A DNA stretch of 64,000 nt from Dictyobacter formicarum (GTDB lineage Bacteria > Chloroflexota > Ktedonobacteria > Ktedonobacterales > Ktedonobacteraceae): assembly GCF_016587435.1 (NCBI RefSeq), contig NZ_BNJJ01000001.1, forward strand, positions 248,001 to 312,000. Reading direction: 5' to 3'. A model generated the notes under the pieces. The model was not told the origin of the DNA, ran no database searches, and saw nothing but the letters and a program-made list of their open reading frames with translations. The translations under genes and the position numbers were made by a program. Below, piece by piece: positions 45,985 through 57,015 of this stretch; within the stretch, counting starts at the first letter, position 1, and each line of letters starts with the position of its first letter.

Positions 45985-47247
45985 ATGGCTATGCAATTTG
46001 ATGCCGACATGACGGCGACCTCATCTTCCAACGTCTTGGGTGACCAGCTTCTGAAAGACCCGTTCTCTCTCTTCGCGCAGATGCGCGTGATGGGAGCCGT
46101 TCTGCCAGCCCCCTTCCCTACGAGCACTCAACAAAAGGCCTGGATGGTCATCCGCATGCAAGAGGCTCTCCAGGTCCTCAAAGATAGCCAACGTTTCACG
46201 CTCGATTACGCTGCCGCCCAGGACAATGCACTGGTCCAGCGTATGCAATCATCTCAAGGCTTCCCTCTGTTGGGCCGATCCATGCTCGATGTCGATGGCT
46301 TGGCTCATCGACGCTTGCGTGGATTGGTCTCCGAGGTCTTTACCCCCAAATACATTGGGGGCCTGCGTCCCAGCATTGAGCAGATTGCCAACCGGTTGCT
46401 CGACCAGGTTGCCGAAGAGGGCTGCATGGATCTGGTCGAAGACTATGCCTATCCCCTGCCCATCAATGTCATTTCCGACATGCTGGGTGTTCCTCACAAC
46501 CACTGGGATTTGGTCCGAGAAGGGTCCAAAGCGATTGTGGCTGGGGCTGGGGGACGACCGATTACGCTGGATGACCGAAACGCTGATGTACGTGCGCAAA
46601 AGATAGACGCCTTCGGCAACTATATCGCGCAGCTCGTGGCTGAAAAACGGCACCATCCGCAAAGCGACCTGATTAGTCAGTTGGTCCAGATCGAAGAAGA
46701 TGGGGATCGTCTGAGTGAACCAGAGCTGTTGTCGATGGTAGGCTTGCTCCTGGTGGCTGGGCATGAGACCACGTCCAATCTCATCGGAAGCGGGATGCTC
46801 GCGCTCCTCGATCATGCAGACCAGTTGGAAAGGCTCAAAGCGGATCTGAGCCTTGTTCCACGAGCCATCGAAGAACTGTTGCGCTTTATCGGGCCAGTCC
46901 TGACTTCCGTGCCGCGTCTAGCCACCGAAGAGGTCGACCTCGGAGGGCAACATATCTCGCGAGGAGACATCGTGATCGCAGCGATAACCTCAGCCAACCA
47001 TGATGAGAGCCACTTCACGCATGCAGCCGAATTGGATCTGCTGCGTTCCATCGATCGTCATCTGGCCTTTGGATATGGCATCCACACCTGTCTGGGCGCT
47101 CCCCTGGCTCGCCTAGAAGGTGAGATTGCGTTTACCACACTCCTGCGACGCATGCCAAATCTGCGCCTCAATGCGCCTCGCGAAGCTCTTACCTGGCATG
47201 GCTCTCTCAACGTCCGTGGGCTCACTCATCTGCCGGTTGCCTTTTAA
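45985..47247 (+). CDS. Cytochrome P450
   Basis: 420 residues, soluble class I bacterial P450 (CYP). I-helix oxygen motif LLVAGHETTSNLIGSG, K-helix EELLRF (ExxR), heme loop FGYGIHTCLGAPLARLEG with ligand Cys369. It oxidises a small molecule using ferredoxin and a reductase, neither of which is nearby. ATG 45985 was chosen; the frame is open to 45940. It is monocistronic with an operator-like inverted repeat upstream. Substrate unknown. Confidence 0.95.
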   Translation: MAMQFDADMTATSSSNVLGDQLLKDPFSLFAQMRVMGAVLPAPFPTSTQQKAWMVIRMQEALQVLKDSQRFTLDYAAAQDNALVQRMQSSQGFPLLGRSMLDVDGLAHRRLRGLVSEVFTPKYIGGLRPSIEQIANRLLDQVAEEGCMDLVEDYAYPLPINVISDMLGVPHNHWDLVREGSKAIVAGAGGRPITLDDRNADVRAQKIDAFGNYIAQLVAEKRHHPQSDLISQLVQIEEDGDRLSEPELLSMVGLLLVAGHETTSNLIGSGMLALLDHADQLERLKADLSLVPRAIEELLRFIGPVLTSVPRLATEEVDLGGQHISRGDIVIAAITSANHDESHFTHAAELDLLRSIDRHLAFGYGIHTCLGAPLARLEGEIAFTTLLRRMPNLRLNAPREALTWHGSLNVRGLTHLPVAF

Positions 47248-47371
47248 CCTCTCATGTAGAGGTCCCGACATTTTTTCCCGGTGTTTTTCCGGTTTGCGCA
47301 AGAGAAGAAAGAGAGAAGAGAAGAAGTATTTTCTGGGGGAAGGGGGTCATTGAAAGCCTCTTGAGACTCCA

Positions 47372-47670
47372 GAGGAGATTCCCAAGCCAGAGGAGCGTCG
47401 TCACGCGGTGATTCGCTTACATGCTCAGGGCTGGAGTATTTCGACGATTGCTCGCTATCTGGACGTGTCGCGCCCAACTATCTATGGGATTCTCAAGCGC
47501 TGGGTGGAAAAAGGGATACGAGGTCTTTCTGATAAATCCCATGCAAATACTAGTAAGCCATGCGTTGATTTACCAACGCGCAATCTGATTCGCAAAAAGC
47601 AGGAAGAGAATCCTCTGCTTGGTAAGTGGAGAATGTATGCTGCCCTCAAACAGCAAGAAGGGTGACATGT
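47372..47670 (+). pseudogene. Transposase N-terminal (HTH) remnant
   Basis: EERRHAVIRLHAQGWSISTIARYL, then SRPTIYGILKRWVEKGIRGLSDKSHANTSKP and NPLLGKWRMYAALKQQEG, is the HTH_29/HTH_Tnp part of an IS481-like integrase-type transposase. Past 47665 the frame stops and only scrambled similarity remains; the DDE domain is absent. From 47671 to 48080 no further gene is recognised. Confidence 0.65.
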
Positions 47671-48056
47671 CGTCTGTCTCACGTCCGAGAGAGCAAGGAA
47701 CGGCATGGTTTCCGAAGCTCAAAAACGAGCCCGTCTATTCCCATTTTTATTGTATCACCTCCTGTCTACTAGCACACTGCCTTTTTGGACGATTTTTTTT
47801 GGCGTTCTTTCCCCTATACTCAGGTAGAAGCGACGCCACTCTGGCGCACCCGCGGTGAAAGCTCTCCTTTGAGCAAAGATACCTCTCGTGTGTGTGCTGA
47901 AACCAGCACATGCTTCATCAGGCGTGTGCCAGACCCTCGTCGTGTGCGAAAGGGGGCCTTACGTGCCGTCACCGCTTAATGGGGCTGTACCAGGCTAGTA
48001 CAATACTCCGGTAAATCGTTTTAGCCCGAAGGATGTCATCAAAATTATCAAAGTAA

Positions 48057-50696
<2,640 letters not shown>

Positions 50697-50737
50697 TGGG
50701 GAAGATGTTGTTTTCCCGCCTTTGGAGCTAAATAAAA

Positions 50738-50979
50738 GGTCAGGAACCTCATCCCCTAAAAGGGGATGGGCTTGTGTGAGCAAGCTCATACCTGACCAGT
50801 CTCAGTTTTGAAAGAGAAACTACGTTCGGGAAGAAATTAGGTACGGCAGGGTGCATGCCAGCCCTGCCCTCTATGGTCAATCATTAAACAGGCTTATAGG
50901 GTTAAACCAGTGTGGTTGACGATAAACCTTTCACGAACATTGACGAGGCAAACCTTACCCTAGCAATAGGAGGCTCATC
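50738..50979 (+). ncRNA. Candidate omegaRNA of the IscB element
   Basis: The roughly 240 nt before iscB are non-coding and strongly structured. GGTCAGG (50738-50744) pairs with CCTGACC (50791-50797), enclosing hairpins CATCCCC/GGGGATG (50750-50768) and GCTTG/CAAGC (50770-50785), a three-way junction. A further stem GGCAGGG/CCCTGCC lies at 50845-50868. In IscB systems the guide RNA scaffold is encoded exactly here, with the guide lying just 5' of it. The true ends need RNA data. Confidence 0.7.
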
Positions 50980-52296
50980 TTGAGCAAAGTTTTCGTAGTA
51001 GATAGTTCTGGTAAGCCATTAGACCCGGTGCATCCCGGGTATGCACGTCTCTTGTTAAAACAAGGCAAGGCAGCAGTGTATAGGAGATATCCATTTACAC
51101 TTATTCTCAAGAAAACCATAGAACAGACACACGTAAAGCCACTTCGGATCAAGCTTGATCCTGGCAGCAAAACAACTGGTATTGCGATAGTAGACGATAC
51201 ATCAGGTGAGGTGGTTTTTGCGGCGGAGCTTTCTCATCGTGGACATGTTATCAAAGATGCTCTTGACTCAAGACGTGCGATCCGACGTTCACGCCGACAA
51301 CGAAAAAACCGCTATAGAAAAGCTCGCTGGCAAAATCGCAAAAACAAAAAGAATGGCTGGCTTCCACCTTCCCTAGAGAGCCGGATTGCTAATATATTGA
51401 CCTGGGTTCGTCGCCTTTCTCGTTTTTGCCCTATTCAAGCTATCAGTCAGGAACTCGTAAGATTTGATACACAGTTGATGGAGAATCCAGAAGTGAAAGG
51501 AGTGGAGTATCAGCAAGGCACTCTAGCAGGATATGAGGTGAGAGAATATTTGCTCGAAAAATGGAACCGTCACTGTGCCTATTGCGGAAAAACAGATGTG
51601 CCTTTACAGATAGAGCATATTCACCCCCGCGCTAACGGTGGCACGAATCGCATAAGCAATCTCACTCTGGCCTGTGAGAAGTGCAACACGGCCAAAGGAA
51701 CCAAAGATATCAAAGACTTCCTCAAGAAGAAACCTGAGGTGTTGAAGCGTATCGAGGCTCAGGCAAAGAAACCGCTCAAGGACGCGGCGGCAGTCAACGC
51801 GACACGCTGGGCGCTCTTTGAACGCTTGAAAGCAACAGGCTTGCCTGTTGAAGTAGGCACTGGTGGATTGACGAAGTTTAATCGAACAAGCAGAGAGCTT
51901 CCTAAGACGCATTGGCTTGATGCTGCATGTGTTGGCAAGTCTACACCTGAACGGATCATTGCGAAAGATATTGTACCCTTGCTGATCAAAGCAACGGGAC
52001 ACGGCAATAGGCAAATGTGCTTGCCAGACAAGTATGGGTTTCCGCGCACTTCCGCCAAAGGAGCCAAGAAGGTCAAAGGGTTTCAAACAGGCGATATCGT
52101 CAAAGCCGTTGTGACCAAGGGCAAAAAAGTGGGCACCTATGTCGGACGTGTCGCGGTTCGGGTGAGTGGATCATTCAACGTGACAACCAGCACCGGGATC
52201 ATTCAAGGTATTAGCTATCACTACTGCCAGATGCTTCATCAATGCGATGGCTATAGTTATCAGAAAGGAGAGGTGGCGTTTCCTCCCACCGCCTGA
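50980..52296 (+). CDS. iscB: IscB RNA-guided nuclease (Cas9 ancestor)
   Basis: 438 residues with every IscB part: PLMP-like N-terminus (KPLDPVHPGYARLLLKQGKA), RuvC-I with Asp60 (IKLDPGSKTTG), an arginine-rich bridge helix (about 95-125), RuvC-II with Glu158 (ISQELV), an HNH domain (Cys199/Cys202, His213 in IEHIHPRANGG, Cys232/Cys235), and RuvC-III with His311 and Asp314 (HWLDAACVG), then a C-terminal target/adjacent-motif domain (TGDIVKAVV...GTYVGRVAVR). It should cut both DNA strands under omegaRNA guidance. The start is TTG 50980 with AGGAGG at ideal spacing. No TnpA transposase gene is adjacent, so mobility would need a partner in trans. Confidence 0.95.
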   Translation: MSKVFVVDSSGKPLDPVHPGYARLLLKQGKAAVYRRYPFTLILKKTIEQTHVKPLRIKLDPGSKTTGIAIVDDTSGEVVFAAELSHRGHVIKDALDSRRAIRRSRRQRKNRYRKARWQNRKNKKNGWLPPSLESRIANILTWVRRLSRFCPIQAISQELVRFDTQLMENPEVKGVEYQQGTLAGYEVREYLLEKWNRHCAYCGKTDVPLQIEHIHPRANGGTNRISNLTLACEKCNTAKGTKDIKDFLKKKPEVLKRIEAQAKKPLKDAAAVNATRWALFERLKATGLPVEVGTGGLTKFNRTSRELPKTHWLDAACVGKSTPERIIAKDIVPLLIKATGHGNRQMCLPDKYGFPRTSAKGAKKVKGFQTGDIVKAVVTKGKKVGTYVGRVAVRVSGSFNVTTSTGIIQGISYHYCQMLHQCDGYSYQKGEVAFPPTA

Positions 52297-52307
52297 AGGC
52301 AGGTGGG
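52285..52307. repeat. Right-end hairpin of the IscB element
   Basis: CCCACC (52285-52290) pairs with GGTGGG (52302-52307) and GCCT with AGGC inside, forming a stem that contains the iscB stop. Subterminal hairpins like this mark the ends of IS200/IS605-type elements, which carry many iscB genes. Confidence 0.55.
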
Positions 52308-52342
52308 TCTCCACGCCGCTACGAACGATGAAAGCTAGGAAG

Positions 52343-52413
52343 GCGACCCAATCCAGGGTCGCTTTCTCAGATGGAATGTCACTGAAGCTCCAGGGGCGAC
52401 CTTGGAGCTTCAG
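52343..52413. terminator. Two adjacent hairpins downstream of iscB
   Basis: GCGACCC/GGGTCGC (52343-52362) and CTGAAGCTCCA (52382-52392) with its exact complement (52403-52413). The latter has an 11-bp stem and a 10-nt loop. They may terminate the iscB and DinB transcripts, which converge here, or belong to the element end. Confidence 0.55.
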
Positions 52414-52474
52414 CGACTGCATCATGCGCAACCTATCCACCCATGAGAGAGGGGAACTGAAGACGTTCCTGTTC

Positions 52475-53068
52475 TTAATCCAACTCGACTACTGGCAGGC
52501 CGTGGACGCCGAGAGTGGTGGAGATTTCGCTACCGTGATGAATGTCATGTTCGAGCACCCCCCAGATGATCCACTGGCGCGAATGTGCAGGTTTCACTTC
52601 TCCCGCCAGACGCTCCCTCTCCAACCACATCTGGGCGAATGGCTGGAGCGAAGGCTCTACAAGTTTCGCGTGACGCACGCGTTCCGCCTCATCCAGAGGC
52701 GGGAAGACCTGCTCAAGATCAGCAGGGGTCAGGCGGGCAAGCGTCTTCTCGATCAGCTGCCAGGTCTTCTCAAGTCCGGCAACCAGTTCTGCCGCCGGAT
52801 GTAATGGATCCACGTCCCCCTCACAGACTCCCAGAGCCCATAAGTCGAGGGAAGTAAGATCGGCGCTCCCCTCGCCCATCCGTGCGTGGAACCACCAGGC
52901 GCGATTGGCGACAATATGCGTCGCGTACATGCCAATTGACCAGTGTTGCGGCGTGGTGCGCAAGGCAAGCTGCTCTCCGGTAAGGGGCGCGATGGCCGCG
53001 ACCAGACGCTGCTGGTAGATACCCCAACCCGCGTAGAAGGGGAGGAGCGAAAGCTGATGTTCTGTCAT
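52475..53068 (-). CDS. DinB-superfamily protein
   Basis: 197 residues forming the DinB four-helix bundle: LLPFYAGWGIYQQRLVAAIAPLTGEQLALR, HWSIGMYATHIVANRAWWF, WIIWGVLEHDIHHGSEISTTL. His in ATHIVANR and the two His in EHDIHHG are the usual metal triad. Members include mycothiol- or bacillithiol-dependent transferases of stress response. ATG 53068 has AAGGAA upstream. The 560 bp after its start (53070-53632) show no recognisable gene. Confidence 0.85.
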   Translation of the reverse strand: MTEHQLSLLPFYAGWGIYQQRLVAAIAPLTGEQLALRTTPQHWSIGMYATHIVANRAWWFHARMGEGSADLTSLDLWALGVCEGDVDPLHPAAELVAGLEKTWQLIEKTLARLTPADLEQVFPPLDEAERVRHAKLVEPSLQPFAQMWLERERLAGEVKPAHSRQWIIWGVLEHDIHHGSEISTTLGVHGLPVVELD

Positions 53069-53741
53069 GATAAGTATTCCTTGCTTTTTGTCTTCGAGAA
53101 AAAACAGTACGATCGTATCAACACGCGCAAGGACACGATGGGGCAGAAAAAGGGAGGAGAGAGAAAAGGCTCATCGCTTACACGATGATCGAAGAGGCGG
53201 ATGCCGCGACAGGGGAAAAGATGGCATCCATCTGCGGGTGCGTATGGTGGATGGGGAACATCAGCGATGCGTTCGCCAGAGTTCCATGCCTGACACCTCT
53301 TTGCTGCACGCTTCTCCATATCTCTGAGCACCATCACATGCTTGCGTTATCACTATCCGCCGTCTCGGCTCCGGCTTCGCCAGAAGGGCCGTCGAGCAGC
53401 AATCATGCCCTGCGGCATTCCAGGCGTAGAATGGCTGAGCGCTCATGCCTGATGAGAGACACGCGATAGATGGAAGCAAGAATGGTCACGTCTGTTTCAC
53501 TGTTTGAACAGGAACCAGGATGGAGTTAGCAGCACACTGGCATAGATGTCAAAACCTCCCCAAAAAACGAGTGAATACTTTACTACTATACAGGCAGAGA
53601 GATGATCCTGTCAAGGATGGGTTGGCGAACTGCAGGGCTATTTAATTCTGTCAGAGAGAGAAGAAAGAACAAACAAAAGGGATCATTGACTGCTACAATG
53701 AGTTCACCAAAAAAACGCTCAGAAAGCAGGAATGATCCACA

Positions 53742-54732
53742 ATGACGCCTATTATACCGCAAGAAAGCATCCCATTGGCTAGATGGAAGACCCAAAAAGA
53801 GATTCTCTCGATCTATGAAGCCATGCAACAGCTCACCGATAGACGCCGCGAGCAGGGAAAAAGGTATCCGCTCTCACTCGTGTTGACCTATGTGCTCTTG
53901 GCAAAGGCAGCAGGAGAAACAACATTACAAGCCATAACAGAATGGATACGATTGCGGGCAGATTGGTTGCAAGAGATGCTCCCTGGGGTGAGAGCGAGCT
54001 TTCCCTGTGCCGCCACCTACAGTAACGTCTTGCGAGCCGTCGATGCTGAACAAGTCAATGCGGTTTTGATGGCCCTGCTCACGCGTGTGCAGGCTCCTCA
54101 CCGAGAGCCAGGTCAACAGCAACATATCGCATTGGATGGCAAAACGTTGCGAGGAACCCAGCAGCATCTGGCAGAAGATCAAAAGAAGGTCCATCAAGTC
54201 AATGTCTATGAAACCCACACTGGCGTGATTCTCAAAGAGCAAGTGGTGCAGGAAAAAGAGGGGGAGCAAAGTCGGGTGGGCGAGGTGCTGATCCCGCAGT
54301 TCGTCAAAGGGCGCATTGTGAGTGCTGATGCCTTGCATACCCATGCCTCTGTGTGCGCCAGCATTCTGGCCTCTGGTGGGGACTATGTGCTTTTCGCCAA
54401 AGGCAATCAACCCACCTTACAAGAAGATTTGCAGCTCTTTTTCAGCGAACCACCGTTGGACTGTCGAGATTGGCGAGAAGGAGAGACCGTGGACAAAGGA
54501 CATGGACGACTGGAAGTGCGAACGCTGGTAGCTAGCACCGAACTCAACGACTTTCTGGGCCATGAGTGGCCAGGCATTGCACAGGTCTTTCGCCTCAGAC
54601 GCCGCGTGAGCAAAGCGCTCTCTTGCACGCAGGAGTGGGTCTATGGCATCACGAGCCTGACCCCCTCCCAAGCCAATCCGCAGCGGTTGCTTCAGTTGAT
54701 CAGGGATCACTGGGCCATTGAAATAGTCTAAT
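53742..54732 (+). pseudogene. ISAs1-type transposase, 5' part of a split gene
   Basis: 329 codons. DDE_Tnp_ISAs1 pattern: an N-terminal DUF4338-like region (LSLVLTYVLLAKAAGETTLQAITEWI), then HIALDGKTLRGT (first Asp), VSADALHTHASVCASILASGGDYVLFAKGNQPTL (second Asp) and finally RDHWAIE, where the frame leaves the gene after the 9-bp core and ends two codons later. The missing end, NRLHWRRDMTLREDHSQV and onward, is found in frame at 56619-56836. The insertion lies beside the catalytic Glu codon, so the split gene is inactive. Confidence 0.9.
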
Positions 54733-56321
54733 CGCAAATGACAAAAACGAGTCGTTTCGCCCTTGGAAGAGGTTGGGATCACATAGCGGATCTCAACCTC
54801 TTCGTTCGTGACGATGACACGATCAACAAGCAATTCGATGAGCTGCCGCTTCTGTTCAAAGGTGGCGGCACTGAGCCCTTGCTGAACGCGCTGGCAGAAT
54901 ATTTCAATCGATTGCACCATTCCAGCAAGCTGATCATGGCATCCCACAGTAGCTTCCAATTGCCGCTTTTGTTCGGCAATAACAGACAGGCGCTGTTCCA
55001 ATTCAATCTTGCGTCTCTTGTACTCTTCGAGTTGAAGCACATTCGCCAGATAGGCATCCGTTAGCCGTTCCATCTGCTGTTCCAAACTAACTCTCGCCTT
55101 GCGCAGATTCTCCCGACGAGCTTGCAGTTCTTGAGGAAGCCACAGCCCACCTTGAGCACGAGCGAGCGCAGTGGTAATGGCGTTGGGATGCGTGAGTATC
55201 TCACAGACATCTTGCCAGACCAGTTCATCGAGTTGCTCAACAGGAATCGAACGTGCTGGACATTTTTCATCTCGGTGCGAGATAGTTCCATGGCTTTTGC
55301 CCACACAGACATAGTACGCATAGCCTCCGCGGCTACTGCGACCAATACAGCCAAGCCGACATGTCCCACAACTGACCATGGCACGTAGCAGGTAGGGATA
55401 GGCGGTATTGTTGCGACGGGCAAATTGCTGATTGTGTACCAGTTTTTGTTGCACCAAATCAAATTGCTCCTGGTTGATCACTGCTGGAACTTGAGTGATG
55501 GCAGTCCATTCCTCCTGGTTCGTCTGGACATGTCCTCCTCGACCTCGGCCAATAGGGACCAGGGCTGAGTGTCGTCCACGAGCCTCAGTAGGACGACTGC
55601 GTCCAATGTAGACAGTTCCCGTGTAGACAGGGTTGGTAAGAATGCCTCGGAGGGTGGCCTGATTCCATCGGGTTTTCCCGGCAGGACTGGCCACACCCAG
55701 GTTTGTTAAGCGTTGGATTTCCGCCTTTAAGCTCTTGCCTTCTTGCAGGTAGCTTGAGAACAGTTCTGCCACGACCGCGGCTTCTGCCAGGTCAAGACGG
55801 ACCCCTGCCGGATCACGGGGATGGGCAGGATCAACCCGATATCCATAGGGTGCGCGGGTCCAAGGAAGCAACCCACCTGCCAGGTACTTCTGACGTCGTC
55901 CCCGCCTCATACGCTCGGCAATCAAACTGCGTTCGTACTCGGAAACGGCTCCGCGAATTTGGAGCAGAAGTTGATCGTGGGGATCATGGCTCATGGGACG
56001 ATCCACAAACTCCACCTGACATCCACCTTGTTCAAATTCTTCAATGAGCAGCATCTGATGCACGTAGTTACGAGCCAGTCGATCAGGGGCCGTGATCACT
56101 ACGCGATCAAAGATGGCCCGTCCGATTTGCTCTCGTAACCGATCTAGCCCCGGACGACGCAGTTTGGCCCCGCTGTAGCCATCATCACGAAAGATGTGTT
56201 CCTCTTGCCACGGCCAGCCTTGTGCTTCATGATAGTTGTGCAAACTGTCGAGTTGTTGTTCGATCGTTTGTGTCTGTGTTTGTCGTTGCGTTGAAACGCG
56301 GACGTAGACTGCGATGTTCAT
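54417..56321 (-). CDS. Large serine recombinase
   Basis: 634 codons. Resolvase domain at 1-150 (MNIAVYVRVSTQRQ, nucleophile Ser10; YSGAKLRRPGLDRL; ITAPDRLARNYVHQML; EYERSLIAERMRRG), Recombinase domain about 165-280 (LRGILTNPVYTGTVYIGRSRPTE), zinc ribbon (SCGTCRLGCIGRSS ... HRDEKCPAR) and a coiled-coil region (about 410-520). ATG 56321 has GGGAGG at good spacing. The protein proper ends near FCHLRLDYF; because the element's end lies in the frame, the last 100 codons (54723-54417) come from the antisense strand of the host transposase. It should mediate integration and excision of its element. Confidence 0.9.
   Translation of the reverse strand: MNIAVYVRVSTQRQTQTQTIEQQLDSLHNYHEAQGWPWQEEHIFRDDGYSGAKLRRPGLDRLREQIGRAIFDRVVITAPDRLARNYVHQMLLIEEFEQGGCQVEFVDRPMSHDPHDQLLLQIRGAVSEYERSLIAERMRRGRRQKYLAGGLLPWTRAPYGYRVDPAHPRDPAGVRLDLAEAAVVAELFSSYLQEGKSLKAEIQRLTNLGVASPAGKTRWNQATLRGILTNPVYTGTVYIGRSRPTEARGRHSALVPIGRGRGGHVQTNQEEWTAITQVPAVINQEQFDLVQQKLVHNQQFARRNNTAYPYLLRAMVSCGTCRLGCIGRSSRGGYAYYVCVGKSHGTISHRDEKCPARSIPVEQLDELVWQDVCEILTHPNAITTALARAQGGLWLPQELQARRENLRKARVSLEQQMERLTDAYLANVLQLEEYKRRKIELEQRLSVIAEQKRQLEATVGCHDQLAGMVQSIEIFCQRVQQGLSAATFEQKRQLIELLVDRVIVTNEEVEIRYVIPTSSKGETTRFCHLRLDYFNGPVIPDQLKQPLRIGLGGGQARDAIDPLLRARERFAHAASEAKDLCNAWPLMAQKVVEFGASYQRSHFQSSMSFVHGLSFSPISTVQRWFAEKELQIFL
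54715..54723. repeat. Core direct repeat, left junction
   Basis: CCATTGAAA, identical to 56610-56618. Only one copy would exist in the uninterrupted transposase gene (TGGGCCATTGAAAATCGG), so this is the crossover core of the inserted element. Next to it inside, AATCGCAAATGACAAA (54730-54745) is a recombinase arm candidate. Confidence 0.85.
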
Positions 56322-56472
56322 TGTCATCCTCCCGGTGTCCTGACTCCTGGAAGGTGGAAGGCGAAGATGGCCTGCTCCATTGGAGAAGCAGCTGATAGGC
56401 TTGATCCCATCGACGCTCAGCACCAGGAGCCTCAATCGTGGAATGATGGATGCTCCATTGTCGTTTGTTCAT
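56227..56472 (-). CDS. Possible small accessory ORF before the recombinase
   Basis: 81 codons (MNKRQWSIHHSTIEAPGAER, then WDQAYQLLLQWSRPSS), overlapping the recombinase start by 95 bp in another frame. The first half has protein-like composition; the overlapped half is dictated by the recombinase gene. It could be a regulator or directionality factor or just leader sequence. Weak ribosome site. Confidence 0.3.
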   Translation of the reverse strand: MNKRQWSIHHSTIEAPGAERRWDQAYQLLLQWSRPSSPSTFQESGHREDDNEHRSLRPRFNATTNTDTNDRTTTRQFAQLS

Positions 56473-56609
56473 AGACTTCTACCTTCGGGCAATCTATGAT
56501 CTTGATGGTCTCTGAAGCGTATTGTCTCTCATGTGGGAAGCCTTTTCGTGCTGACCTTTTGGGAAGATATCTCAGCCGACTCAAGCAAAATTTGTCATTT
56601 GTGATTGTA

Positions 56610-56618
56610 CCATTGAAA
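56610..56618. repeat. Core direct repeat, right junction
   Basis: Second copy of CCATTGAAA (see 54715-54723). The transposase frame resumes directly after it. Confidence 0.85.
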
Positions 56619-56836
56619 ATCGGCTTCATTGGAGGCGTGATATGACGTTGCGTGAGGACCACTCTCAGGTCCGCAAAGGCATTGCTCCTCGCATCATGGC
56701 CATTCTCAATAGCTTTCTGTTGGCCCTGTTTGATTGGCTAGGCGTCACCAACGTGGCGAGCCAGATGCGCGTCTTCGATGCGCATCCCATCCTAGCCCTT
56801 CGCCTCTTTTTTCTCTCTTTGCTGAGAATTAAATAG
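56619..56836 (+). pseudogene. ISAs1-type transposase, 3' part of the split gene
   Basis: Continues the frame left at 54723: NRLHWRRDMTLREDHSQVRK, then IMAILNSFLLALFDWLGVTNVASQMRVFDAHPILALRLFF, the usual ISAs1 transposase C-terminus, ending at TAA 56834-56836 inside the right inverted repeat. Confidence 0.9.
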
Positions 56837-56841
56837 CCCTG

Positions 56842-57015
56842 GGCGAACTGGCGAACCCGATCCGGGACGCTTGGATCGGTAGAGGAGAGATACAGTACTT
56901 CCGGCGCGGCCATGGACATCCTCGCCTGATATATGCGTCCGTCTTTCGCAGACCAACAGTTCGTCAATCCAAAGATAGAGGAACGCCATTTACAGGTTTT
57001 GGAAAAAGTAGACCT
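56842..57015 (-). pseudogene. Small ORF interrupted by the ISAs1 element
   Basis: On the minus strand a frame (KDGRIYQARMSMAAPEVLYL, then DPSVPDRVRQFA) runs into the IS. If the IS and one target copy are removed it continues from 53632 (NPSLTGSSLCLYSSK) to a stop near 53550. Family not recognised; it may be a chance frame. Confidence 0.3.

Larger units (their letters stand above)
54715..56609 (-). mobile_element. 1.9-kb serine-recombinase element inserted in an ISAs1 transposase
   Basis: Bounded by the direct repeats CCATTGAAA; period 1895 bp. Just inside each end are near-perfect inverted arms: 54730-54745 (AATCGCAAATGACAAA) and the complement of 56591-56606 (AATCACAAATGACAAA), 15 of 16 the same. 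The only substantial gene is a large serine recombinase. Precise removal restores the transposase reading frame. Confidence 0.9.
53633..56841 (+). mobile_element. ISAs1-family insertion sequence, interrupted by a serine-recombinase element
   Basis: The left end CAGGGCTATTTAATTCT (53633-53649) is exactly repeated in inverse at 56825-56841 (17 bp). Immediately outside lies GGCGAACTG on both sides (53624-53632 and 56842-56850), a 9-bp target duplication. Inside is a transposase gene split at 54715. Removing the 1895-bp inner insert gives a simple IS of about 1.3 kb, normal for ISAs1. Confidence 0.9.

Noticed and set aside
50738..50868. Riboswitch controlling the gene at 50980
   Set aside because: The position and multi-stem form fit an IscB omegaRNA; no known riboswitch core motif was seen.
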